In this document: in pieces, positions 6,642 through 13,850 of the stretch
Layout: every line of letters starts with the position of its first letter
How positions within the stretch are numbered: the stretch's first letter is position 1
The notes under the pieces: generated by a model
What the model saw: the letters and a program-made list of their open reading frames with translations, nothing else
Databases searched by the model: none
What the model was told of the DNA's origin: nothing
Translations under genes and position numbers: made by a program
NCBI GenBank assembly: GCA_937952975.1
Contig: CALFXX010000161.1
Span: 1 to 14,853, forward strand
DNA from: an uncultured Alcaligenaceae bacterium
GTDB taxonomy: Bacteria; Pseudomonadota; Gammaproteobacteria; Burkholderiales; Burkholderiaceae_B
DNA length: 14,853 nucleotides
Reading direction: 5' to 3'

Positions 6642-7668
6642 CGAGCGCATAACCACCCATCCCCAACAGTATAAACAAGATCACCCCTAAGACCATGACG
6701 CGCGGACCTGCTTTGCGTATTTGAGCAAAGCGAGTCTCGATCCCTAAGGCAGTCATCGCCATTGTGAGGACAAAAATATCAAGGGTGCGCAATGTTTGAA
6801 GCAGGGGCGCGGGAATAATGTGAGCCGAGTTGATCAGGGCTAGCACCAAAAATCCAATTGCGAACCAGGGGATTGGAAGCTTAGGCTTGGCCCCAGTTGT
6901 ACTGGGCACAGCGGCGCCCGAGCGTTGAAGCCAAACGCCCAGAACAAGCAGCACCGGTACCAGTAAGGCGACACGTGTCATTTTGACGATTGTGGCGACC
7001 TCGGTGGTGGCGGCATCGATGTTGCTGGCGGCTCCCACGACCTGAGCGACTTCATGAACGGTGCCGCCCAAAAAGATGCCGAAGCTGCGCGGGTCGAGCG
7101 CGATCCAGCCGGCCTGAAAGAGGATGGGGTATAAAAACATCGAAATCGTGCCAAACAAAACGACCGTGGCAACGGCAACGGCGCTTTTGTGGGGTTCAGC
7201 TTTTAGCGTAGATTCGAAGGCAAGTACTGCCGCAGCGCCACAGATTGCGCTGCCCGCCGCGGTCAGCATGGCGGTATCGCGATCAAGTTTCAGGAGGCGT
7301 GTTCCAACAAGGGTGCCAACGATCAGCACACTCAATACAACTGCCGTCGAAACAATAATGCCGGGCAAGCCGACTTCGATGATTTGTTGAACGCTAATAT
7401 TCAAGCCGTAAAACGCGACGGCGACACGTAACAGACGGCGTGCCGTGAAATGGACCCCCACGCCCCACTCGGCAGGCATCGTGCCACGTAAAAAGTTACC
7501 GTAGAGCATGCCGCAGACAATGCCCACCACCAAGGGGCTAAAGCCCATAGCCTTAACGGCAGGGGTGGTGGCCACTTGCACGACGGCGGCAGCTAGCAGG
7601 CCAACAAAAAGCACACCATTGATTTTGTCGCGCCACGGCGAGGCGCTTGTGATATTTGGTTGAGACAT
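6625..7668 (-). CDS. YeiH/UPF0324 family putative sulfate exporter
   Basis: This is a 347-residue polytopic inner-membrane protein of the YeiH family (Cons_hypoth698, often annotated as putative sulfate exporter). Roughly ten hydrophobic segments can be read. Family signatures are AGSAICGAAAV (138-148), GGTVHEVAQVVGA (201-213) and KMTRVALLVPV (229-239). A short hydrophilic loop (about 250-265) precedes the last helices. The substrate is unproven for most members; sulfate, sulfite or other small anions have been proposed. The ATG at 7668 has no clear SD. The gene heads a minus-strand pair with mgtE and is divergent from the mnmC-like gene across about 120 bases. A link to the cysteine dioxygenase about 1.6 kb away, whose pathway yields sulfite, is possible but only inferred. 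Confidence 0.88.
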   Translation of the reverse strand: MSQPNITSASPWRDKINGVLFVGLLAAAVVQVATTPAVKAMGFSPLVVGIVCGMLYGNFLRGTMPAEWGVGVHFTARRLLRVAVAFYGLNISVQQIIEVGLPGIIVSTAVVLSVLIVGTLVGTRLLKLDRDTAMLTAAGSAICGAAAVLAFESTLKAEPHKSAVAVATVVLFGTISMFLYPILFQAGWIALDPRSFGIFLGGTVHEVAQVVGAASNIDAATTEVATIVKMTRVALLVPVLLVLGVWLQRSGAAVPSTTGAKPKLPIPWFAIGFLVLALINSAHIIPAPLLQTLRTLDIFVLTMAMTALGIETRFAQIRKAGPRVMVLGVILFILLGMGGYALVKLIA

Positions 7669-7737
7669 GCGATGAGCTGGCTGTAAAAGGTGATCAAAAG
7701 GCTGCGAGTCAGGCGTGTCGAGATACTACCCCGAAAT

Positions 7738-7759
7738 GCGCCGTTCGCACGGCGCTTTT
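7738..7759 (+). terminator. Terminator-like hairpin in the leader of the mnmC-like gene
   Basis: GCGCCGT (7738-7744) and ACGGCGC (7749-7755) form a perfect 7-bp GC-rich stem with a four-base loop TCGC, followed on the plus strand by TTTT (7756-7759). This is the shape of an intrinsic terminator, though the T-run is short. It lies between two divergent genes, 31 bases before the mnmC start. It cannot terminate an upstream plus-strand gene, since there is none nearby. It may be an attenuator in the mnmC leader, a stop for antisense transcription, or chance. Confidence 0.4.
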
Positions 7760-7790
7760 GCAGGTAAAGTCACAAAATGAGCAACCGCCT

Positions 7791-9620
7791 ATGAATACGT
7801 CAAACGTCAACGCCGAGCGGCGAGCGCAAATGCTCAGTTTGTTAGGCCTGCCTCAAGCTTGGGCCGGTCAGTCTTCTTACACGCTACTTGATCTGGATGA
7901 TCAGTGGGGTGCGCGTTTTGTGACGCTATGGAGTCAATGGCGTTGCGATCCAAGGCGCTGTACTAGGTTGCATGTCGTGCTGGTGCTTGAGAGTCTTGCC
8001 TCGCCCGGTAGCGTGCTGGAGCATTGTGCCAAAGTGCTGTCCGTGCAAGCGTACGCACTTGCCAAACAAATGGTTGAACAATGGCCCTTGAATATGCCTG
8101 GGTTACATCGCCTTGAGTTTGAGGCGTTAAGTGTTACGTTAACGATAGCGATTGGCCCTATAAGCGTGATGCTCACGCGCCTGAGTCTGGCGGCTGACGC
8201 TGTGCTGTTTGGTCAAACGCAGCTTGCTGAGTCGCACCGTGGGCGGGCAGACGAGACGCTTGGGTTGGGGCGCTTGATCAAACCCAAGGCAGTATTGTTG
8301 GCCAACGGCTCTGCGCATACGTGGCCTGCTTGGTTAGAAACGAGCTTGTTTTTTCACGAGCAGGCTGCCCACCAAAGCCTACCTCCAATCCTAACCTCTG
8401 CTACGAGTGATGCAGAGGAGCGCTCGTCGAACGTCATATTGCGAGCGCGTGCGTCGCCGCGCGCAGTCGCTAGCGTAGAAAGCATAGCCACTGCTTTTTC
8501 GACAACGATGCCTCGGCACTTAGTGGTGATTGGAGGCGGGTTGGCGGGCCTGCATGTGGCGCAAGCTCTAGCCTTGCGAGGTTGGCGTGTCACTGTGCTG
8601 AACGCCGGTATCGCGCAAGCGCCGCAGGATGGTCATCTGGCTGCGGCCTTGACACCCGTGGTATCGCGCCAGGATGATCAGTACGCGCGCCTGTCGCGTG
8701 CGGGCAGTTTGCGTGCTCAGGCGCGTTGGTCGCAGATGCCTTGCGCAATCGCGAACCCTTGCGGTGCGTTGCAGTTACAGCGACTCAGTGGGCGGATTGT
8801 TGATCTGAAACGAATTGTTGATGAGTTGAAGTTGCCCGAACAATTTGTGCGTGTTGTTGATAGGGCTCAGGCCAGTGAGCTAGCAGGCATGAGCCTTGCG
8901 CGGGGTGGTTTGTATTTTTCGACAGCGCGCAGGGTGCAACCTGTGCCGTTACTTGCCAAGCTTGCGCAAGTAGAGGGCATCACGTGCTTGAATGCAGAGG
9001 TCGTACGTCTTGAGCGCAGCGGGGAGCGGTGGCGGGCCATCGATCGGACAGGCCGTGTATTGATCGAGGCTGAGCAGATGGTGTTGGCCGCAGGCCTGGC
9101 TACGCAACAGCTTCTTGCGGCTAGCGCATTGCTTGCGGCTGGCTCGCGTTTAGCCTCAATGTATGGGTTGGGTGGAGAGTTGACCTATGTTGACCAAGGG
9201 CTGCTTGCCGGTGGACCACGTTGCATTGTGTCGGGTGATGGTTATGTGTTGCCCGCTGTGCAAGGGCAATGCGTGATTGGCGGGAGCTACCTGAATGGCG
9301 ACCTTGCGTCAGCCGAGGCTGCAAGCCTGGCCAGGCAAGAGAATCTTGAGCGTGGCGCGCAACTGTTGAATATTCCGCTGTCGCGCAGCGCGCGCACGCC
9401 CTCAGCGTTAAAAGGTTGGGGAGGGCAGCGAGCCGTGGTGCCCGATCGGTTTCCGGTCGTTGGGCCGGTGCTGGGCGCGCCTGGCCTGCAGGTGGCAACC
9501 GGTTTTGCTTCACGCGGGCTCACCTGGGCTAGCTTAGTGGGGGATCTGATCGCTGCGTCACTGACGAACGAGCCGACGCCCTTAGAAAACGATATAATTG
9601 CAAGAATTAGTAAAAATTAG
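7791..9620 (+). CDS. mnmC: MnmC-like tRNA U34 FAD oxidoreductase with eroded methyltransferase domain
   Basis: MnmC makes the last two steps of mnm5(s2)U34 in tRNA. Its FAD domain turns cmnm5U into nm5U, and its SAM-dependent domain methylates that to mnm5U. From the ATG at 7791 the protein has 609 residues (E. coli 668). The C-terminal FAD half is complete, with the Rossmann motif VIGGGLAG (246-253), HLAAALTPVVSR, DRFPVVGPVLGAPGL and SRGLTWA (574-580). The N-terminal half still shows MnmC landmarks: GLPQAWAGQ, WSQWRCDPRRC, and a WP...GLHRLEFE block (98-111). However, about 45 leading residues are absent. The SAM-binding ETGFGxGxNFL segment reads LLDLDDQWGARFVTL, and the catalytic DGFAPA segment reads AVLFGQTQLA. 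I infer methylation has been lost and oxidation kept. A frame extension to 7656 overlaps yeiH and has no family resemblance. Confidence 0.85.
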   Translation: MNTSNVNAERRAQMLSLLGLPQAWAGQSSYTLLDLDDQWGARFVTLWSQWRCDPRRCTRLHVVLVLESLASPGSVLEHCAKVLSVQAYALAKQMVEQWPLNMPGLHRLEFEALSVTLTIAIGPISVMLTRLSLAADAVLFGQTQLAESHRGRADETLGLGRLIKPKAVLLANGSAHTWPAWLETSLFFHEQAAHQSLPPILTSATSDAEERSSNVILRARASPRAVASVESIATAFSTTMPRHLVVIGGGLAGLHVAQALALRGWRVTVLNAGIAQAPQDGHLAAALTPVVSRQDDQYARLSRAGSLRAQARWSQMPCAIANPCGALQLQRLSGRIVDLKRIVDELKLPEQFVRVVDRAQASELAGMSLARGGLYFSTARRVQPVPLLAKLAQVEGITCLNAEVVRLERSGERWRAIDRTGRVLIEAEQMVLAAGLATQQLLAASALLAAGSRLASMYGLGGELTYVDQGLLAGGPRCIVSGDGYVLPAVQGQCVIGGSYLNGDLASAEAASLARQENLERGAQLLNIPLSRSARTPSALKGWGGQRAVVPDRFPVVGPVLGAPGLQVATGFASRGLTWASLVGDLIAASLTNEPTPLENDIIARISKN

Positions 9621-9776
9621 CAGTTTTTTGATGGATAAAGAGCAATTTTAATGATTCATCAGACTTGACGCAGAGATGATTTGCTCGCCTGTCCAGTACT
9701 TTTCGATCCCTTCAAAATAAGATTTAACCCGCATTTTTACGGTTTGAGTTTATTAAAGTGGCTAAATCCGTCAGAA

Positions 9777-9808
9777 TAGCGCCTTTGGTCGCTTAAACCT
9801 TCGCGCTA
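9777..9808 (+). other. Inverted repeat in the 192-base gap before the GH31 gene
   Basis: The gap 9621-9812 holds no gene and no convincing promoter that I can see. TTGACG at 9665 has no matching -10 box. Near its end TAGCGC (9777-9782) and GCGCTA (9803-9808) form a perfect 6-bp inverted repeat with a 20-base loop, ending 4 bases before the ATG at 9813. It could fold in the leader and limit ribosome access, or be an operator, or be chance. No Shine-Dalgarno is visible in the same stretch. Confidence 0.25.
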
Positions 9809-9812
9809 AACA

Positions 9813-11981
9813 ATGTACCTAGATACCCTCAAGCTTGTCGAAACGCTGCCTACCAAGGCGAGCTTTGACGTGGGCGCCGGACTTAGGCTTGCGGTCGAAC
9901 CGCACGCGCCGGGTGTCTATAGAATTCGCTGCGGCCGTCCCGAGGCGCTTGCCGGCGATATTTTGCCGGGTGGGCGCGGACGTGCGCACGCCGAAGTCTT
10001 GTTGGCGCGTCCTGAGGCCATTGGTGAGTCGGCTCTTGAGCCGTTAACCGAAGAGGTCAAGGGTTGGCAGTTGACCCAAGGTGACTCGACCCTTGAATTG
10101 CACTCCAATCCTTTTCAATTGCTCTTGAAGCGCCACGGTAAGCCTCTGTTGATGCTGTCTCCTGCTGGGATACAGGGTGCCGAAAATTTTTGGACGCTCG
10201 GCTTTGAGCTTCTGCCACAAGAAAAAATCTTCGGCTTGGGCGAGACCCACGGTGATCTCGATCGCCGCGGTGAAACGATCTTATCCGACGCGCCTGAGCA
10301 TCGCGCCCTGCCGTTGGCCTGGAGTCCGAGCGGCTGGGGCGTTTATATCAATTCGCTTGGTCGAGTTGAGCACGATCTTGGTTGTGAAAACAGCAACGAG
10401 TACGCGATTGCGCTCGAAGATTCAACCTTAGATTTTTTTCTGTTTGCCGGCGAGCCCGCCGAGATCCTAAATCAATACACGCAGTTGACAGGTCGCGCAG
10501 GGCAACCCGCGTTGTGGTCAATGGGTGTGTGGGTTGAGCAGCCGCAGGGGCACAGCGCGACGCAAACCGCTGAAATGATCGCTGATTTTCGTGCGCAGCA
10601 CGTGGCGGTTGATGGCGTGTTGATGTTACCTCCTGCCGCCTGGACTTACCAAGACTCAAAACTGCTACCTGACTGGGACAGCGAGCGCTTTCCAGATCCC
10701 AAGCAAATGATGGGTGTCTTTGGTAAACATGCGGTACATGTGTGCATGCATACGATTCCTGCCACGATTGCTGGTACCACGAACTTCACCGAGCTTGAAG
10801 ACCGCGGCTGGTTGTTGGCCAACGAAAGCGGTGATGCCCATGTCTTTGAGGGCGTTGCCGCAACGGGTGGCAAACCTTTTGGTTTACTAGATCTGACCCA
10901 TCGCGATGTCTTGAATATGTGGTCAGAGCGGCATCGTCATTTGGCCGAAGACGGCGTGGGTGCCACGGCCTGTGATGTGCAGTTTGATATTCCGGATACG
11001 GTGGTGGCCCGGGGTGGTGAAGCGGGTGCAGTATTGCGTTCGATCTACCCAGCGTTGGCGCGTCGCGCTTTGTTTGAGGCTGCAGCAGGTCATCGCGTAC
11101 CGCCTGAGGGCGTGGTTTTCAGTTCAGATTTATTTGCGGGTGCGCAGCGACTGCTTTGGCAAAGCGCCCCACGCGTGCCCAACACCTGGGCGGGTTTGCA
11201 ACATACGTTGCGCACAGCCTTGTCACTTGGCTCAAGCGGTGTGCCGGTGCAAATGCACGCGCTGGGTAACGCGCAGGCACCTACTGACGAGATGACGCCA
11301 GAGCTTTACTTGCGCTGGCTGGCGATGGCTGTTTTCTCAGCAAACTTTGCGTTTCAGTCTAATGCGCAACTCATTCCGACAAGTTTTGACGAGGCGACTC
11401 GTGCGCACGTTCAGACGTGGTTACAGTGGCGGTATCGTTTAATCCCCTATGTGTTGGGTGCGATCGAAGACGCCGCGCGAACTGGCCTGCCGGTGCAGCG
11501 TTCAATGGCATTGTCGTTTCCTGCAGACGCTGAAGCACATCGCTGGGATACCCAATATATGTTGGGGCCTGCAGTGTTGGTTGCCCCTGCGATGCAGCCT
11601 GGCACTGAACTTCAGGTTTATCTGCCCAAAGGCGAGGCATGGTGGGATTTAAACACTGGTTGGCGCTATGAGGGCGGCACAGTCTGGACAATCTCCTGTG
11701 ACTTGGGCACGATTCCTGCCTTTGGTCGCGAAGGGCACATGTTGTGCTTAGGGCCTACCGCAAAACATACTGGTGAGTTCAACTCTGCGCGAATTCTTGA
11801 CGAAGTCTGGATGTTCGGGATGCCGGTGCATAACCCCGTGGTCATGCGTAACAAAATTCGTGTGATGCAAATGCAGGGTTCAAGTTACATCAAAGGGCTT
11901 GAAGGCCTGCGGATTTCGCCAAGCGAAGGGCTTGAAGTCAAGAGGCGCGGCGCTGAAGTCCGTATTTCACGGGCACGTTAA
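9813..11981 (+). CDS. GH31 family protein (alpha-xylosidase-like), active site altered
   Basis: This 722-residue protein follows the GH31 alpha-glucosidase/alpha-xylosidase plan and aligns with E. coli YicI. It has an N-terminal beta-sandwich with FGLGE (140-144), a TIM barrel opening at SMGVWVEQP (about 236-243), FPDPKQMM (293-300), WRYRLIPYV (539-547), and a distal beta domain with QYMLGPAVLVAP. Active-site matches are poor. The nucleophile region KTDFGERIP of YicI reads ACDVQFDIP, keeping an aspartate (Asp388) but losing the preceding Lys and the Glu. The acid/base segment HWGGD reads LWQSA (448-452) with no Asp. HDIGG reads HALGN (482-486). The substrate-binding FDCFW segment reads LPPAAW. 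The fold is clear, but normal retaining glycosidase chemistry is doubtful. No signal peptide is visible, so it is probably cytoplasmic. No sugar transporter or regulator sits nearby. Its stop is 3 bases from that of the convergent fadD. Confidence 0.8.
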   Translation: MYLDTLKLVETLPTKASFDVGAGLRLAVEPHAPGVYRIRCGRPEALAGDILPGGRGRAHAEVLLARPEAIGESALEPLTEEVKGWQLTQGDSTLELHSNPFQLLLKRHGKPLLMLSPAGIQGAENFWTLGFELLPQEKIFGLGETHGDLDRRGETILSDAPEHRALPLAWSPSGWGVYINSLGRVEHDLGCENSNEYAIALEDSTLDFFLFAGEPAEILNQYTQLTGRAGQPALWSMGVWVEQPQGHSATQTAEMIADFRAQHVAVDGVLMLPPAAWTYQDSKLLPDWDSERFPDPKQMMGVFGKHAVHVCMHTIPATIAGTTNFTELEDRGWLLANESGDAHVFEGVAATGGKPFGLLDLTHRDVLNMWSERHRHLAEDGVGATACDVQFDIPDTVVARGGEAGAVLRSIYPALARRALFEAAAGHRVPPEGVVFSSDLFAGAQRLLWQSAPRVPNTWAGLQHTLRTALSLGSSGVPVQMHALGNAQAPTDEMTPELYLRWLAMAVFSANFAFQSNAQLIPTSFDEATRAHVQTWLQWRYRLIPYVLGAIEDAARTGLPVQRSMALSFPADAEAHRWDTQYMLGPAVLVAPAMQPGTELQVYLPKGEAWWDLNTGWRYEGGTVWTISCDLGTIPAFGREGHMLCLGPTAKHTGEFNSARILDEVWMFGMPVHNPVVMRNKIRVMQMQGSSYIKGLEGLRISPSEGLEVKRRGAEVRISRAR

Positions 11982-11984
11982 GCC

Positions 11985-13673
11985 TCACACCAAATCTCTG
12001 AGTTCTCGCCTCAAGATTTTTCCAACATTTGACTTGGGCAACTCTGTTCTGAAGACGATTTGCTTTGGGCGCTTGTAATTCGTTAGCTGCTCTTTGCAGT
12101 AGGCTTGAATCTGCTCTACGGTCAATGTTGCATCTTTTTTAACGACAAACAGTTTGACCGCTTCGCCGGTCTGCGCATCGGGCACACCAATCACCGCGCA
12201 TTCTAAAACTCCGGGCAAGCGGGCGATCACCTCCTCGAGTTCATTCGGAAATACCTTGAAGCCCGAGACCACTATCATGTCTTTTTTGCGATCAATGATT
12301 TTGACGTAGCCGCCTTGATCCATAAAGCCAATATCGCCAGTCTTAAAGAAACCGTTCGAGGTCATCACCGCGGCGGTCTCTTCTGGTTTATTCCAGTAAC
12401 CTGCCATCACTTGCGGCCCACGAATTGCGATCTCTCCGGGTGAGCCAAGTTCAACTTCTTGTCCGTCATCATTCAGAATTTGAATCTCGGTGCCTGGAAC
12501 AGGTAAGCCGATGGTGCCGGTGTACTCTTCAATGAGCGTTGTGTTGACACATGCCACAGGCGACGTTTCTGACAGCCCGTAGCCTTCGACAATTGGCGTG
12601 CCAGTAATCTCTTGCCAGCGGTCTGCCACCTGTTTTTGAACCGCCATCCCGCCGCCAATCGTTACGAGCAAATTAGGTAGTTTGACCTTGGCGAAATCGG
12701 GGTGATGCATTAGCGCGTTAAATAACGTGTTGACGCCGGGGAATATATGGATCTCAGGGTGCTGTCCTAATAATTTGATGAGGCCCGCGATATCTTTGGG
12801 ATTCGGTACCAAAATATTCAGGCCACCTTCACGAAGCCCGACCATGGCGCACGAGGTGAGCGCAAAGATATGGTAAAGCGGAAGTGCACAAAGAAAAACG
12901 AGCTGCTCGATTGGACGACGGCTCAGCGCAGGCTCTAGCCATAGGTCGACTTGTTCGAGGTTTGCGAGAATGTTTCGATGCAAGAGCACCGCGCCTTTTG
13001 ACACACCCGTGGTGCCGCCGGTGTACTGCAAGAAGGCAATGCTGTCATGGGTCAGCGTGACGGCCTGTGCCTGCTGCAGTCTGCCAACAGCGAGGGCTTG
13101 TGAAAAGTTGACATGATCAGGAATATCCCAGCGCGGGACAAGCTTTTTGACATGGCGCACCACAAAATCGACAAGCTTTCCTTTGAGCCCGATGTGCTCT
13201 CCCAAGCTTGTCACCACGACGTGCTTGACTGGCGTTTTGCCCAAAAGGCTTTGAAAGATGTGCGCAAAGTTTTCTAAAACAATCAAAACATCGGCGCCGC
13301 TGTCGTTCAGTTGATGCTCAAGCTCACGGGCGGTGTAAAGAGGGTTTGTGTTGACGACCACCAAGCCGGCTCGAAGTGCCCCGATCATGGCAATCGGAAA
13401 CTGTAAGACGTTTGGCAGCATGATGGCGACGCGTGCGCCAGGCGCTAGCCCGAGCGTTTGCAAATAATTTGCAAAACTGCGAGATTGAACATCTAGCTGA
13501 GCATAAGTTAACGCCCGACCCATATACAAGTAAGCCTGACGCTGAGCAAAGCGCTTAAACGCGTCCTCAAACAATGCGATGAGTGACGAATAGCCTGAAA
13601 TATCCACATTTTCAGGCACGCCTTTGGGGTAGTTTTTGAGCCAAGGCTTGCTGTCCTGAGTCAATTCTGTCAT
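11985..13673 (-). CDS. fadD: Long-chain fatty acid-CoA ligase FadD
   Basis: FadD activates fatty acids with ATP and CoA at the inner face of the inner membrane, the entry step to beta-oxidation. The 562 residues match E. coli FadD in length and order. They include the ATP/AMP-binding motif YTGGTTGVSKGA (217-228), ALPLYHIFALT (263-272), the A5 motif VEGYGLSET (362-370), TGD (445-447), the hinge IDRKKDMI (460-467) and the C-terminal catalytic lysine Lys552 in GKILRRELR. The ATG at 13673 has a good SD, GAAGGG, six bases upstream. The gene is divergent from a TetR regulator and an acyl-CoA dehydrogenase, which supports a role in fatty-acid breakdown. It ends 3 bases from the convergent GH31 stop with no visible terminator. 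Confidence 0.96.
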   Translation of the reverse strand: MTELTQDSKPWLKNYPKGVPENVDISGYSSLIALFEDAFKRFAQRQAYLYMGRALTYAQLDVQSRSFANYLQTLGLAPGARVAIMLPNVLQFPIAMIGALRAGLVVVNTNPLYTARELEHQLNDSGADVLIVLENFAHIFQSLLGKTPVKHVVVTSLGEHIGLKGKLVDFVVRHVKKLVPRWDIPDHVNFSQALAVGRLQQAQAVTLTHDSIAFLQYTGGTTGVSKGAVLLHRNILANLEQVDLWLEPALSRRPIEQLVFLCALPLYHIFALTSCAMVGLREGGLNILVPNPKDIAGLIKLLGQHPEIHIFPGVNTLFNALMHHPDFAKVKLPNLLVTIGGGMAVQKQVADRWQEITGTPIVEGYGLSETSPVACVNTTLIEEYTGTIGLPVPGTEIQILNDDGQEVELGSPGEIAIRGPQVMAGYWNKPEETAAVMTSNGFFKTGDIGFMDQGGYVKIIDRKKDMIVVSGFKVFPNELEEVIARLPGVLECAVIGVPDAQTGEAVKLFVVKKDATLTVEQIQAYCKEQLTNYKRPKQIVFRTELPKSNVGKILRRELRDLV

Positions 13674-13679
13674 GTGTAT

Positions 13680-13685
13680 CCCTTC
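13680..13685 (-). promoter_or_regulatory. Shine-Dalgarno of fadD
   Basis: On the minus strand GAAGGG lies six bases before the ATG at 13673. It is one of the few clear ribosome binding sites in the window and fixes the fadD start. Confidence 0.75.
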
Positions 13686-13766
13686 GCCTTGGTCTGCTAT
13701 AAAAAATGCGATGCGGAGTCACTATAGCCCTAGGCCCTCGGTAAACACTATTGGCGTTTTAACTAG

Positions 13767-13818
13767 TAGACGTTTAATAAAAAATACGAACGATCGTGCT
13801 ATTATTGCTGAACGTCTA
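13767..13818. promoter_or_regulatory. Candidate operator region between fadD and tetR
   Basis: Two symmetric elements lie in the 177-base divergent spacer. ACGATCGT (13790-13797) is a perfect 8-bp palindrome placed just upstream of a possible -10 (TATTAT, 13800-13805) for the TetR gene. Flanking it, TAGACGTT (13767-13774) and AACGTCTA (13811-13818) form a perfect 8-bp inverted repeat. The arrangement suits a TetR-type repressor controlling both directions, as known for TetR regulators of fatty-acid genes in betaproteobacteria (FadP type). No consensus was available for comparison, so assignment to this regulator is inference. Confidence 0.4.
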
Positions 13819-13840
13819 AAACCTTTAGCTTGATAACGTG

Positions 13841-13844
13841 GGAG
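13841..13844 (+). promoter_or_regulatory. Shine-Dalgarno deciding a TTG start for tetR
   Basis: GGAG (part of GGGAG) stands six bases before TTG at 13851. The open frame reaches back to another TTG at 13830, which has no SD, so the TTG at 13851 is the better start. An internal ATG at 13929 also lacks a good SD but sits immediately before the DNA-binding domain. Confidence 0.5.
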
Positions 13845-13850
13845 TTCAAT

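Noticed and set aside
7656..7790. 45-residue N-terminal extension of the MnmC-like protein
   Set aside because: The extension overlaps the divergent yeiH start, contains the hairpin region, and shows none of the residues expected at the MnmC N-terminus. The ATG at 7791 is preferred.
7791..9620. MnmC-like gene as a frameshifted pseudogene
   Set aside because: The frame is open for 609 codons, the FAD half is intact, and the degenerate N-domain still aligns in one frame with retained landmarks. Motif loss is by substitution, not by stops or frameshifts.
9621..9812. Small RNA or tRNA gene in the gap before the GH31 gene
   Set aside because: No cloverleaf, no T-loop motif and no terminator-like hairpin with a T-run could be found. 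Only a 6-bp inverted repeat is present.
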